Assembly (NCBI GenBank): GCA_009192285.1
Contig: WBVU01000003.1
Span: 3,751,973 to 3,815,972, forward strand
Direction: 5' to 3'
DNA length: 64,000 bases
Source of the DNA: Morchella semilibera
Lineage: Eukaryota; Ascomycota; Pezizomycetes; Pezizales; Morchellaceae
The notes beneath the pieces were generated by a model that worked only from the letters and a program-made list of their open reading frames with translations, was not told the origin of the DNA and did no database searches. The position numbers and the translations under genes are program-made. This document shows positions 1 to 11,624 of the stretch, piece after piece. The stretch's first letter is position 1; the number at the start of each line of letters is the position of its first letter.

Positions 1-1
1 C

Positions 2-1059
2 GACGAGATGGTCAGCACGCTGGACCTCTTCCTGACGAGCAAGAACAGGGAGATTGTCAGGTCCGTGCTGGGCTTTGTGAAGGTGTGTGTGATCTCGCTG
101 CCGAAGGAGCTCATGGCGCCGCGCCTGGCGACGCTGGTGCCAAACTTGATGGTGTGGAGCCACGAGCATAAGGCGCACTTCAAGGCGAAGGTGAAGCACA
201 TCGTCGAGCGCATGATCAGGCGGTTTGGCTACGAGGTGGTCGAGAGGCATGTCCCGGAGGAGGACAAGAAGCTCGTGGTCAATATCAGAAAGACGAGGGA
301 CCGCAAGAAGAGGCATAAGGAGGCTGCGGCCGGCGAAGACGAGGAGGAGAAGCCCGTTCAAAAGGTTTGTATCATCATCCTCTCCCCATCCAATAATATA
401 TCTACATAGAGCTAACACCCCCGCCACAGAAACGCCAATCCAAATTCGCCTCCGAGTTCGAAGAAGCAATCTACGGCTCCGACAGCGACAGCGACAGCGA
501 CCCCGGCTCCGACGCCGAACCCGCCGCGGGCAAGCACCGCCGCAAGGGCACAACAAGCGCCTACATCGTCGAAGACGAAGACGAGCCGCTCGACCTCCTC
601 GACCGAAAGTCGCTCGCCCACATCTCGTCCACAAAGCCCCAGCGCGTACGCATCGGCGACCGCAAGAAGCCAAACGCACCGAGGCCCAAGACCAACGAGG
701 ACGGCAAGCTCGTCCTCGGCCCCAACGACGACGATAACTACGAGAAGCCCGGCGGGGAGGACGTCGACATGGCGGCGGCGGCGACGGCGGCGGCGGCAGG
801 CGTGGATGCGTATGTCGAGGCTATCACGGGCCGTGATGCGCCCAGGCGTGGGCAGAGGAATAGGGTCAAGTTCTCGAATAGGAGGGGGAAGGACGAGGAG
901 GGGGACGAGGAGATGGGGGGGGAGGAGGAGGACGGCGCAGCGGCGTCGTCGGGGTATTCGTCGGGGGGGAAGAGGGCGGGTGGTAGGAAGGGGCTGGGCG
1001 CGAAGGGGGTTAAGGGGGCAAGGGTGGCGAAGGGGAGGGGGGGACATAGGAAGAGGTAG
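2..1059 (+). CDS. RRP12: Rrp12 ribosomal RNA processing protein, C-terminal part (5' end outside window)
   Basis: This is the last part of Rrp12, a HEAT-repeat (NUC173) protein needed for nuclear export and maturation of pre-40S and pre-60S particles. Two exons are visible, 2-364 and 430-1059, joined across a 65-base GT-AG intron, giving 330 residues. The segment VKHIVERMIRRFGYE followed by VPEEDKKLVVNIRK is the conserved end of the Rrp12 fold. After it comes a low-complexity tail: an acidic Ser-Asp run, a PLDLLDRKS segment, and a Gly-Lys-Arg-rich end. The tail fits a nucleolar RNA-associated protein. The start lies before base 1. The gene is strongly GC-rich at third positions. The family call rests on recognised motifs, not an alignment. 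Confidence 0.88.
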
Positions 1060-1183
1060 AAAAAGGGTCCGTATTTTTGTATATTTTAAAAGTTGTTTTG
1101 GTTTGTCTGTGCTGTATGTAACAATTAGTCTGTGGTTCATGGGTTATCACTCGCGTGCTTTTGTGTGGTTGGATGTAGTAGTA

Positions 1184-1405
1184 CAGCCCCGTTCGAAAAG
1201 TCCTGGCACCCTCCTATATGTCTGTTTACGAATTCTAACCCACCAACAACCATTTCTCCTACGCATACTCAAAAATTGATAGGTATGGCCGTAATGAAGA
1301 TATTGTAGCTCTCCATTACTATAGTCACAGAATTAGAAAATAGAAAAAGTAGTTACCCTCGTACCCCCGACCCGGGGGTGCCAGGACCTTTCGACCCAAA
1401 AACCT
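1184..1405. mobile_element. MITE with Tc1/mariner-like ends
   Basis: The element is about 222 bases and is flanked by TA on both sides (1182-1183 and 1406-1407). Inverted ends share a 20-base core at 1191-1210 and 1376-1395 (GTCCTGGCACCC and its complement, with the adjoining TTCGAAA/GTCGAAA) with about two mismatches. The outermost 8-15 bases are less alike. The left end starts TA-CAG, as many Tc1/mariner ends do. There is no coding capacity, so it would depend on a transposase elsewhere. Its ends differ from those of the complete Tc1/mariner copy at 13535-14954, so that element is unlikely to be its driver. Confidence 0.6.
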
Positions 1406-4400
1406 TACCCCACCGCCCCCAACCCCACAAAACAGAGCATAGACCTGTAGTCTTGAAAACCAAAGACGCACCCTCGATCCGCACTGCTTCCTCCTCACGG
1501 CCGGGGTATGGCACCTCCAGAATTCACCCTTATGTCGGGCTGGGTAGGGTTAGGTATTGAGAGCGGGCTTGTATACAAACCCTAACCCATTGTGGAGGTC
1601 TCTCGAGGGCCAACTACCGTCACGGGGTTGGCCTCTTGGGCACAGTAACTTGGGGTGTGAATGGCTGGCGGACTGTGGAGCGACTTTAATTAGTTTACAC
1701 CACTGCGGCAGGCATGAAGTGGAATGCCTCGAGACGGCCTCCTGCCCATTATTATCAACTACATGTACGGTCGAGGGGTACAGAGTCGTACCCTTGTGTG
1801 GGAGGAACCCTTATGAACGATTGAGGGTTAGGGTTATGATTGAGAATTGTAGAGGAAATTCTTTTTGGCTACGATATTTAAGTAATTCCATCTCACCCAT
1901 CACTTCCGCACCTTATTAATCCTGCCAACCCCTCTTCTATAAGGGTAATGCATTAAAAAAAAACCCTTACTCCCATCGGTCACAGTCTTATGCATTCCAT
2001 TCCAGTTACGTTCATTGACGTAGCTAGAGATCGAAGCCTACTCCCACCACCACGCCTCCAACACCGGCAGTAAGGTACATCAACCGATTAAACTTTGGGC
2101 CGACTTTCTTCCCAAGGCCCTTAGTGCCCACAGCTGAGGTCCTTGATACTACCCCGTTAGCATACCTCACCGGACGCCCTTTAGACCTACAGCTTTCTTG
2201 TATGCGCCATAATGGGGTGTCTGAAGCCTTGACGAGATCTTTCAAAACAGCCCACCGACCAAGGATAGTATGAGACGTCGTGAGCTCTGGTGACAGACTT
2301 CTGGTGGTGTTTGGGTAGAGAGAGTATCCTCCCCCTATAATGGAGGGTCGGGAGATCAATTGTTTGATAAGAGAGATGACAACAATGGCCACCAATCTTT
2401 GCTTTTTGCTGCGGGTCGACAGCTTACTGCCCTGTAGTTACCCTAAGAGTGGTGGCTGTATGGAGAGTGAAAGGAATGAAAGAAAAGGTGAGCACACATG
2501 GCGGCGATACCTGGGCGGGGCTAGCGCCTCCCAGACTCTCTATGAGAGATATACAACAATTTTTTAAGCTAAAAAAAAATCGACAACCACGTCCTTCCCC
2601 ACCATGCCTCCGTTAGTGTGGTCGACGAGTAGGAGGGAAAGCTTGACTTGACTCGTGATAACAGCTGCTCGACCTGCATCGACTTGTAAAAGCTCGGGCT
2701 GCTCGGCCTGAGCTCAAGAGTTCCAGAAGTCGGTCTAGCTCTCTAGCTCTTTGCGCAAATATATTTGTCAGGGTTAGGGTTGCGTGCTCCAGCATCAGAT
2801 GGCGGAAGGGAATATCTACAGGCGAAACGTCCCATCATGGCTACGCATTCGCCAACTCTCCGGTTGTAAAAGAACCATACACCTACTGTTTCACGGCCTG
2901 TCCAAGAGAGGATCTCTCTGCCTCTACTACGGGGACAAATTGGTCCTCCGTCACAGAAATCAGGTCCACCACAATAAACTCCCAGTCTCCGAGTCCAACA
3001 ATCTCTCTCTCTCTGGAGTCTCGCGCCTGGAATCGAAGAGTATTGGGCTGATGATGGCATAAACCAAGCCGTTGATGTTGGCCTTAAAACTCAGATCCGT
3101 ATCCGCAGGAGAGTCAAGATATCGCACTATTCCCTTCTACGCCTCTTGTGCCCAGGTTCTTCGAGTCTATAGTTTGCTCCTGCCAACACTGTCTTGGCCG
3201 GCACCGCTTGCACTCTAGTGCCTAGTCTTTTCTCTGCGGACATGCCGGAGTAGGAGACCTTCCACTAGCTAGGACCATCTCTTCTTCTGGTTGGTGGTAT
3301 CGCCACCCGTCGTATCACCCATTGGAGGACTGTAGGTCTGAGTCTGGGGATTAGTTTAATTGCTGGAACAGCTTTCTGAAAGGGGACCTCACTCACTCAA
3401 TCGATGATGGAGGTGTAGTCTATTATGTACTGGTGTGAATGTACCAAAGGGATTATGGCTCGTTACATGCGGGAACGCCCCCAGGCCCCAAATATATAAG
3501 CCACTCAGTAATAGACCAATGCATCTCTACCTACATGTATCCACCCTCCCTTCCATCACACTCTGTAAAACAACCTACCTGATAACCCGTAGAGAAAATA
3601 TAAACCTAACCCTAGATAAGAAAAGCAAACCGAGCTAATATAAGTAGGTACATGTAGAGACGGCCCACAGGCAACTTGGGAACGTTCCCAGTTCCCAGAA
3701 ACATGCGGGTTGGATTGATGGCAATGCCAAGCGGGAGGGGGGTACACGATAGGTCCACTTTCTTAATGGACTAACTGGACCCTGTATCCGACGTACCCCC
3801 GATCACGGTACAGACCCATAGCACAAAAGGTCCAGCATAGTGACCCAAAGCTATTACATATAACCACAAAGCAGCAGGCTTCAGCCCTACTACTCTAGAT
3901 CGACTAGATATAGAGATACATATACATACACATGGCGCCTAGCTGTACGTAATAGGTACTTGTACATTGCAGTTGACCTGGGGTATGGCAAGGCAGGGCC
4001 CTTCAGCTAGCCCTTTACCTAATTCGATCGGGCGAATAAGTATCTCTACACCGAAACAAAAAGTGTTTACCTATCATCCTGGAATCGGATTTCCCCGCTG
4101 AATCTCCTCTGGTTTCACAGCGTAGCACTAACACCCTTTCCGATGCAGACAAAAGTGCTGATTCAGTGCATACAGCCCAAGGCCGTTGCGCACCTGCAGC
4201 ACGTCAACAAGTGTTATTGTGGGGGGGAACCTCTTCACGGAACATCACTCGGGGCGCATGATTAGTAACCCGCCCCACCCCTCCTCTGCAGGCTAGTTCA
4301 TAAGAGGATCTTGCACCCGTTAGAGTGCTACGATTTACGTACATAGTGGCAGATCATCCTCCTAGCAACCCAGCCCAGCCCGCTATGCCGGTGTTTCTCT

Positions 4401-4666
4401 CTCCCAGCGTTGGAGAGCCACGTCGGGAGAGGAAAAGAGGGGAACACGGATCGGACTCGGATGACGCGTCACCACTGGCTTTACCGGCTTGGCTCACTCA
4501 ACTGAAGCTGAAGCTGGGGGTTGACTGAGTTTGGGGATCGGCCAGTCAGTTTGGGGGGGGATTCACAAGCTTGTTCTCAGTTGTGGGTATTGGCAATTGC
4601 GAATTGGACGAGGGACCCGTGCGAGTGGTGAGTGGAGGAGAGCTAGTGATACTGGTGGGAGAGCTC

Positions 4667-4673
4667 TATATAA
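4667..4673 (+). promoter_or_regulatory. Probable TATA box of the CVNH gene
   Basis: TATATAA lies 127 bases upstream of the start codon, with a pyrimidine-rich and (ACT)n leader between. Spacing to the start codon would give a 5' UTR of about 100 bases. The call is based on motif and position only. Confidence 0.45.
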
Positions 4674-4747
4674 GCTTGCCCCACGGCCTCCTCCTCTTCT
4701 TCTATCCTCCTCACAAGCAATTCCTCGCCTCATTCCTTCTACAACAA

Positions 4748-4774
4748 ACTACTACTACTACTACTACTACTACA
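4748..4774 (+). repeat. (ACT)n triplet microsatellite in the CVNH 5' leader
   Basis: About nine ACT units stand just before the CVNH start codon, probably inside its 5' UTR. A second triplet-rich tract lies after the gene. Confidence 0.85.
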
Positions 4775-4799
4775 CTACACTCCCCCCACAAGCTACACA

Positions 4800-5258
4800 A
4801 TGGGCGGCAGCTTCGCAGAGACTTGCAGAAACATCCAGCTCGTCGACGGACACATCCTTCGTGCCGAGTGCCGCAACGAGCGTGGCGACTACCAAACCTC
4901 AGACCTCGACCTCAACACCTGCATTGGGAACCTCAATGGTATCTACACTCCGTTCTCCCTCCTCTCTCTCTCTCTGTTTACTGACTAACGGGTCAATTGC
5001 AGGCTACCTTGCATGGGATACGCCAAACTTCCAGCACACGTCTAAGAACATCTGTCTCAAGGAGGGCGGCACCAAGATAGAGGCGGTTCTGAGGCAGGTT
5101 AACGGAGGGGACAGTGCGCCGCAGGGCATCTACCTGAACCAGAGGATTGTCAACAGGAATGGGAGGCTTTGCTTCAGTATGTTCTACCCCTTGTGTGGCC
5201 TGTTGAAACAGGTGCTGACTTTGTGTCTTGCTGTCTAGTCCCTCACAATCAGCTGTGA
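4800..5258 (+). CDS. Cyanovirin-N homology (CVNH) lectin-like protein
   Basis: Three exons, 4800-4938, 5003-5176 and 5239-5258, join in frame across introns of 64 and 62 bases and give 110 residues, the usual size of a single CVNH domain. The start MGGSFAETCRNIQL and the later RAECRNERGDYQ, LDLNTCIGNLNG and YLAWDT segments match the first CVNH half. The second half has HTSKNICL, IYLNQRIVNRNGRLCF, the same pattern repeated as expected for the two-fold pseudo-repeat. Cysteines are present in both halves. There is no signal peptide, as in many fungal CVNH proteins. Fungal members bind mannose-type glycans in some cases; their role in the fungus is not settled. The first intron holds a CTGACTAAC branch site. 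Confidence 0.88.
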
Positions 5259-6669
5259 GGTAATTCGGTTCGGTTGAGCTGGAACGGGGGAGGGTGGGAG
5301 GTTTCGCTATTTCGTATTTTTTTTTTCTTTTTTTCTTTCCACTACTGCTACAACTACTATTACCACCACCACCACCAGCAGCACAACGACTACCCTACCG
5401 CCACCACCACCACCACTACTACTATTACTACTATTACTACTAGCTAGCTACCAGGCAAAGAAGGGGCCCCCCCTTTTCCCCCAGCAATGCAATAGGTCCG
5501 GGGGGGTGCAGCATTTACATATCCCTATCACCGACAAATAAAAATAAAACTCTATAAAGCCCGTTCTGTCCACTTGTGATCATTGACTCTGAATTCCATA
5601 TATACATACTCTATGCGGGGTACAAACCCCACCCCCCCCCCCTTCCCCGGTATGTAGATAGGTAACGATAACCGATGGTGGTTGGGCGGGGGACCGCCAA
5701 TTGGGGCGTAACAAATACTCTAGAGTGTGTCGATCCTGATATCAGCGATCCAGAGAGGTGCAATAGAAAGGGTGTCTCGGACCCTTGCCAAGACCTGTCA
5801 CGACTGCGCCACGTGGATGGCCACATGCCCGGCTTAGCCACAGATGCTGGTATTTGCATTAGAGAGTTGACAGTTCCCCACGGTGGGCCAAGGTCGACCT
5901 GGTCAACGGAATAGACTCTGGGAATAGACTGTTTATCATCATGTTGGGACTGGAAATTGTAGGTGCATGGACCAAACTTGGCAACCCCGATCTCCGTCTC
6001 GGGGCCCTGCAGTAAGTACTACATATGTCGGTCGGTCGGTTCTTGGAACTGACTGTTTTGGGCTGTGGGCTGGTGGTGTCTGGATGGGAGACGTTGGTGT
6101 GTGAGAGGGCTTTCTCTCCGTGCTGTGGTTGTGGAAATGGCTAGGTTAGTTGGTGTATACATGTAGTAGATACTTGAGGTAGAACAGGCTGGAGGGAGAG
6201 GTGGACCTGGACGGTATATCTATTGGGAGGGATGTTGAAGTGTCTCTGGCTGTCTCTTCTCGTTGGCTGTTTCACGCTGGTTATTCTCAGTTCAATGGCT
6301 TCTCCAGTGATAGATCGTGATGTCCGTCCCCCGGCGAATGATCGTTCATGACCCAGGGAAATAAAATAAAGTAACAGTAACAGCAACAGTAGGAATAAGT
6401 GAATGTATTTCATAGGGACCAGCTGCCTCTGATATCAAACAATCTTGATTGCACATTGAGGCCATAATCAAAAGTGTTCAAGTGTTCCTCACCGCCAAGT
6501 ATATGAAATCCCCACCCCATGCGCCTGCATTGCGGCTCTTAACCACACCCACGCCAAGCACCCACAAAATTTTCCGCCTCACAAAATACTTTTCCTTTTC
6601 CTTCCCCCCCACACACAGCACAGCACAGCAATTCTCACCTCCAACGACCCGATCAATTCCAGAGGCAGG
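5259..6669. other. Spacer between the CVNH gene and UTP4
   Basis: No gene is supported. The first part (5340-5450) is a triplet-rich tract that could belong to the CVNH 3' UTR. The rest is unique sequence with short C and G runs. The UTP4 promoter should lie at the right-hand end, where a C-rich, CA-rich leader is seen. Confidence 0.6.
5340..5450 (+). repeat. Imperfect (ACC)n/(ACT)n triplet tract
   Basis: Runs of CCA, ACC and ACT units are interrupted by CAGCAGCACAACG-type breaks. The tract lies directly after the CVNH stop codon. Confidence 0.8.
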
Positions 6670-9547
6670 ATGACGCACGTCTCCCTGCACCGCTGTCGCT
6701 TCGTCGACTACACGCCCCCCAGATCACCTCCATCGCATTCACGCACCCGTCCACGCCGTCGTCGGCGCCCCCGCCGCCGCCAACGCTCCGCGCCGCCATA
6801 GGGCGCACAAACGGGTCCATCGAGATCTGGAACCCGCTCGGCGGCTCGTGGCACCACGAGAGCACGCTGCAGGGCGGAAAGGACCGCTCCATCGAGGGCC
6901 TGACGTGGGTCCAGGACTATGACGCTGCAGCGCAGGGGAGGGGCGCTTTGCGCCTCTTTAGCGTTGGGTATTCGTCTGTTGTGACGGAGTGGGATCTTGC
7001 TGCGGGGCGGCCAAAGGCGCATTTGGACTGCAATGGCGGGGTGATTTGGAGCATTGCTGCGCAGCCAAGGTGGGGTGGTGGAGAGGAGGAGGGGGAGGAG
7101 GGGGAGGAGGAGTGGGCGCAGAAGATTGTCGTGGGCACGGAGGATGGGTCGTTGACGGTTGTGTCGACGGCTGGAGGGGCAATGACGTATGTGAGGGGCC
7201 TCATGAGGGCTGGCACGTCAAAGAGTAGGGTGCTGTCCCTGGCGTGGAAGGACCGGCATACGGTGGTTGCGGGGATGGCAGACTCGACGATCCGGGTGTG
7301 GGATGTGAGGTCTGGGAGGTCGACATCGAGAATGTCGTTGAATAAGGAGAAGGGAAGGGAGGTGCTGGTCTGGTCGGTGAAGGCGCTGCCGAACGGGGAT
7401 ATCGTCTCCGGAGACTCGAGAGGTGAGGTGTGCTTCTGGGACGGCAAGAATTACACCCTCCAGCAGAGGATCAAGAGCCATGAGGGTGATTGCTTGGTTA
7501 TAGAGGTCGGCGGTATCAATGGCGATACCGTCATCTCTGGGGGCGTCGATATGAGGACCATTGTCTATAAGCACATTGGCGGCGCAAGACGGTGGGGACA
7601 GACAGCGAGGAGACGATTCCACAAGCACGACGTGAGGGCAATGGCCGTCTATGAGTGCGGAAAATTCAGTGTCATCCTTTCTGGAGGTAAGAACTATATC
7701 CTCATAATTCCCAATTTATTTAGCTGTGTTTAACTCGGGATTGCAGGTGTCGATATGACCCCCATCGTTATCCCGCTGCGTCAATTCGGCGCCGAGCATC
7801 ACCTCGCACTTCCTGCAATTCCCCAGACACCAATTGTCACCACAGTCCCCGAACACCGCTTGATGATGTCCTGGTGGGGGCGAGAGATCAAGATATGGCG
7901 CATCGAAGAGCTTGACGGAGACGAGATGTACCCGCTTCTCGGCCAGGAAGAGGAGCGCGGTAGGAAATTAATTAGTCGCATCATGCTTAATGTTAGTATT
8001 TACACCCCCACAAATTACTCCAGCCAATGCTCACACAGACACAGAACGAAGAGAACCTCACATCAGCGGCAATTACTCCCGTCCCTGAAAGCGAGGACTT
8101 TATACTTGCAATCTCAACGATCGCGGAAGTCAAGCTCTTCCACCTCAAGTCCAGCCCCTCCGAAGCTCTCCGGGTCCGGAAAATCACCATTCCCACCACC
8201 TTAACCCTTAAGACCCCCGAAGAGGAGGATGATGACTCTGACGACGAGCCCGACGAGATTGAGCTTGCAAAGGAGGGAGCCAGACTCATCAAATTCTCCC
8301 CCGACGGCAAAACGCTTCTCGTCATCACCCCCGACTCGCGCATCCTTACCGTAGCACTCACCATTTCCGGCGGCAAATCCCCCATATCGTTTGCCGGCAG
8401 CGTCCGCGAGCTCGAGCGACAAGACCGCCCAAGCACACCAGCGAGCAAGCAGCTCATCCACAGCACCCAAAACCCCCCAAAGAGGAGTCGGAAGAAGAAG
8501 CGCCGGGTCGAGGAAGGCACCCATGGCCCCTACGACCGCACCATCAACCGCGCCGTCTTCTCGGGCAACAGCAGCATCCTCGCCGTCGCCGACATCAGCG
8601 GCTGGATCGACACCTTCGTCCTCAAATCCGGTTCCTGGACCGCCAACGAACACGGCATCACCCTCCCAAAGCTGAAATCCGCTGCCGCGGCGATGGAGTT
8701 CCGCCCCTACGTACCCCCGCCCAGCACACAGCTCGCAATCACCGAGAAGGGCGCATCGGCGGATGAGGACCGCCTCCTCGTCGTCACCGCAAAGGATAAC
8801 CACATCCTCGAGTTCAACATCCTCCAGGGCCGGCTCTCGGACTGGTCGCGCCGCAACCCCGCCGAGCGCCTCCCGCACGAGTTTAGGATCCAGAAGGACC
8901 GCGCCGCGGGGATCGTCTGGGAGGTTGCATCGCCTGGAAACGTCAGGGCGTGGATCTGGGCCACGTCGTGGGTGTGGATGTTTGACCTCTCCCAGGACCT
9001 CCCCGAGGAAGCCGAGGATGCCACTGCCACCACCACCGCCGCCGCCGCCGCCGGCGGACAGAAGCGGAAACGCGACGAAACCGCGGAATATGAGAAGGGT
9101 GAGAGCGGCGCTGGAGATAAAGTCCTCCTCGGACAATCCCGCGGCCTTGTCTTCTCCACCACCACCACCACCACCGCGAAGCCCGAGCGTCGCGCCATCA
9201 CCTCGGCCTCAACCTCGGACGACGATGAGGACGAGAACGACGCAGACGAAACACCGTTCAAGTTCATCCCCGACGACGACGACAGCAACGAAGACGAGAG
9301 CGACGACGGCGAGGAAGACCACCCCCCCACGAACGGAAAGCCCGCAAAATCACAGCGCGGCGGCAAGGCCTTCTGGAAGACGAACAGGTACAGAAACCTC
9401 ATGGCCTTCCTGCCCGTCGGCCGCAAGGACGAGTTCACGTGGGGGGCCTCCGGGGATAGGGTCGAGGCCATTGAGATGGTTGTTGTGGAGAGGCCTGGGT
9501 GGGACATTGAGATGCCGCCGAGGTTTTATCAGGGGACTGGGGTCTGA
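6670..9547 (+). CDS. UTP4: Utp4/Cirhin WD40 protein of the small-subunit processome (one apparent frame break)
   Basis: Utp4 is a t-UTP subcomplex WD-repeat protein that works in the nucleolus on pre-18S rRNA. Exons are 6670-7686, 7747-7991 and 8039 (or 8045)-9547; introns are about 60 and 47-53 bases. The start gives LHRCRFVDYTP, then ITSIAFTHPS and IEIWNPLGGSW, the first WD units; later units include STIRVWDVRSG and DIVSGDSRGEVCFWDG. The last third carries a QKRKRDE basic motif, a long Asp/Glu tract, and the family's end EMVVVERPGWDIEMPPRFY. The opening LHRCRFVDYTP is in frame 1 and all that follows in frame 0; the change falls at a run of six C at 6715-6720. With one more base the protein would be 923 residues, a normal size. 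A 44-base intron would also restore frame but deletes the conserved start, so I disfavour it. Confidence 0.88.
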
Positions 9548-11624
9548 GGGGCCGGGGTTTTCCTTTTTTGTTGTTGTTGGGTTTACATGTAGCTAATAGA
9601 TCGTGGGAGGGGGTGCGAGGGGGTGCGGGGGGAAAAAGTTCTGTGTTTTTCTTTAGGTAGTTTTTTTTTCTTTCTTTTTTTCCTCCTTTATTTTTGTAGT
9701 ATAGGTAAACTTGGGGGAGCGGTTTCTGTTTGCTTGTGTGTGTTGAATACGAGGACGGGCTGCTGTGTAAACAAGAGAAAGAGTCCGAGTGATATTTGGT
9801 GACCACCATGCGTGCGTATATGACACTTATATGAGATAGCTAGCCCTCGTTGGGGGTGGTTTTGGAGGGTGGATGGAACGATTCTACTGTATCATGGACC
9901 GGACTAGATAATGATCGAGGGGCGGGCAAAAGTCTCTCATGCAAGTAAATGTAACTGTAAATGTAGTTATAGTAGACCACTAGATAATAACAGCTACATG
10001 TACCTGCAGTGCCGGAAATGACTATCATACGGTATTGATGCGGTACTCTACTTACGATGATGGTTTAAACCGGTATCCTTGACTGAATATCCCACGGTTA
10101 CATTTTTACCCCGTGTACCCTAACCCTCGGCCGCCCCGGGGGTGAGTGAGTGAGTGCCCCCTGCAAGACCACAACTCATCTACCTGGAGACAAGACCCGC
10201 CCGCCCACTCACTAGACAGACAGAGATGAGCGGTCGTACCCAGACAGACCGATGTACGGCGGTGGTATCTTGTCGGTTACATGCCCTAACCACCACTCGC
10301 GGTGGCAGGCCAGTTAACAGCGGCGAGGTTGAGGGCCGGGGGAGAGGCGTTCACGGGGGGCTATCTGTACCAACAAGCACCCTTCAGCCTTGGTTAACAG
10401 GCTCACGGCCTATACTCTTTTGGAGTTGCCCCCCCCCCCCCCGATGTTTGTTATGAATGGGCTGGGCTAATCATAGCTAGTTTGGCCTCGGATAGACCAA
10501 CAGACTAGAATAAGGCCTCCGCTCATCTAGAATTGCTGGTTGGTCTGCCCGTTTGCCGGTCGAGGGTCCTCAGTTGCTAACTACTCACTATACACGGACA
10601 CGCCAGGAACCTAAACGGCATGCAACAGAGCAGGAATCCCTTATAGTTGAAAGTACCAGTTAGGCCTGGCCTTAGCGCCCACCCGCAGGATACAAGAGAA
10701 GGACGAGTGATAACTTATGATTACATTGCCGCATCCTAGTGCGGGCACGAACCAACCGATCCGTGCTTCACATGCGCCAAGGTGGCGACGAAGTGATGCA
10801 TACACATATTATCCACCAAGGTTCACGTTTGCTATGTACCCCTACCATTGATCCGGCCCGGGGGGTGATGTCGCTCTCGTGGGTTATCTAACTCGTATTT
10901 GGCACGGTTATGCGGACAGATGGCTTTTCGGGGTCATTGGGGTGCTTCTGGGGCTAGTAACAACATAAAATACCTGAATTGGTAAAGATACTGGAGTTCA
11001 TAAAACCGAGCGGCCACTAAGGTTTAACGAAGCTGCACACACAGCTTGTCAGGTACTGTGGTCTAGTCGCCCCCCCCCCCCCGCATGCTACCATCTCTGT
11101 CTTTTTAATGCCGTTTTAAGGCTATCTAGGCCCTGTGCCAAGGGGATGCACTGATGATGATGGCTGTCGAGTGATTTCTAGTGATTAGGGTGTGCCTGGA
11201 ATTGGTACATGAAGCTGGCCCATAGTTGCTCGTCAGTCGAACGCCTCTACCGGCGGGTCTTTGTGTGGTTTCGGAGCGAGGAAGCAGTTAACCGAGGGAT
11301 AAAGATATCAGTAAGAATCTACTCATATTTCATATGGTTATAAGCTATCATATGATACCATGACGATCTGAGGACAAAAAAGACATGAGAGGCTAATTAA
11401 ATAAATGGTTAGCCGTACCAAGCTAACATATATGTGTGTGTGAATGTTTAACAAAAGAAAGGGAAAGAAAAACTCATTTCATCGAGAATAAACAGTGACC
11501 CATGTAGTCATTAAAAAAAAACATAAGAAAGGGGAAAAGAAGGGAATAGAGAAGATATGGAATGCTTGATACGCCAAAATGCAGCTTTAAGTGTTCAGTT
11601 TTGTCCCCTTTGATCTTTTCAGAT
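9548..11624. other. Spacer after UTP4
   Basis: No gene is seen. It contains TACATGTA palindromes near 9586 and 9993, two 13-base C runs (10430-10442 and 11070-11082), and T-rich sequence after the UTP4 stop codon that may include its 3' UTR. Confidence 0.6.

Larger units (their letters stand above)
1060..4799. other. Spacer between RRP12 and the CVNH gene
   Basis: There is no convincing gene here. ORFs of up to about 120 codons lack splice support and domain signal. The stretch holds a small inverted-repeat element at 1184-1405 (listed separately). It also holds several telomere-like GGGTTAGGGTT motifs (near 1577, 1823 and 2771), three TACATGTA palindromes, and the probable promoter of the CVNH gene at its 3' end. 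Confidence 0.6.

Noticed and set aside
1557-1919. 120-codon ORF near telomere-like motifs
   Set aside because: No homology signal and odd composition (many Cys, Trp and His) typical of chance translation of a spacer.
2024-2395. 123-codon ORF on the minus strand
   Set aside because: No domain, no promoter signal and no splice pattern; length is within chance for this composition.
8201-9507. Long ORFs on the minus strand over UTP4 (266-311 codons)
   Set aside because: Shadows of the GC-biased UTP4 reading frame; repetitive Gly/Ser/Val composition and no domain.
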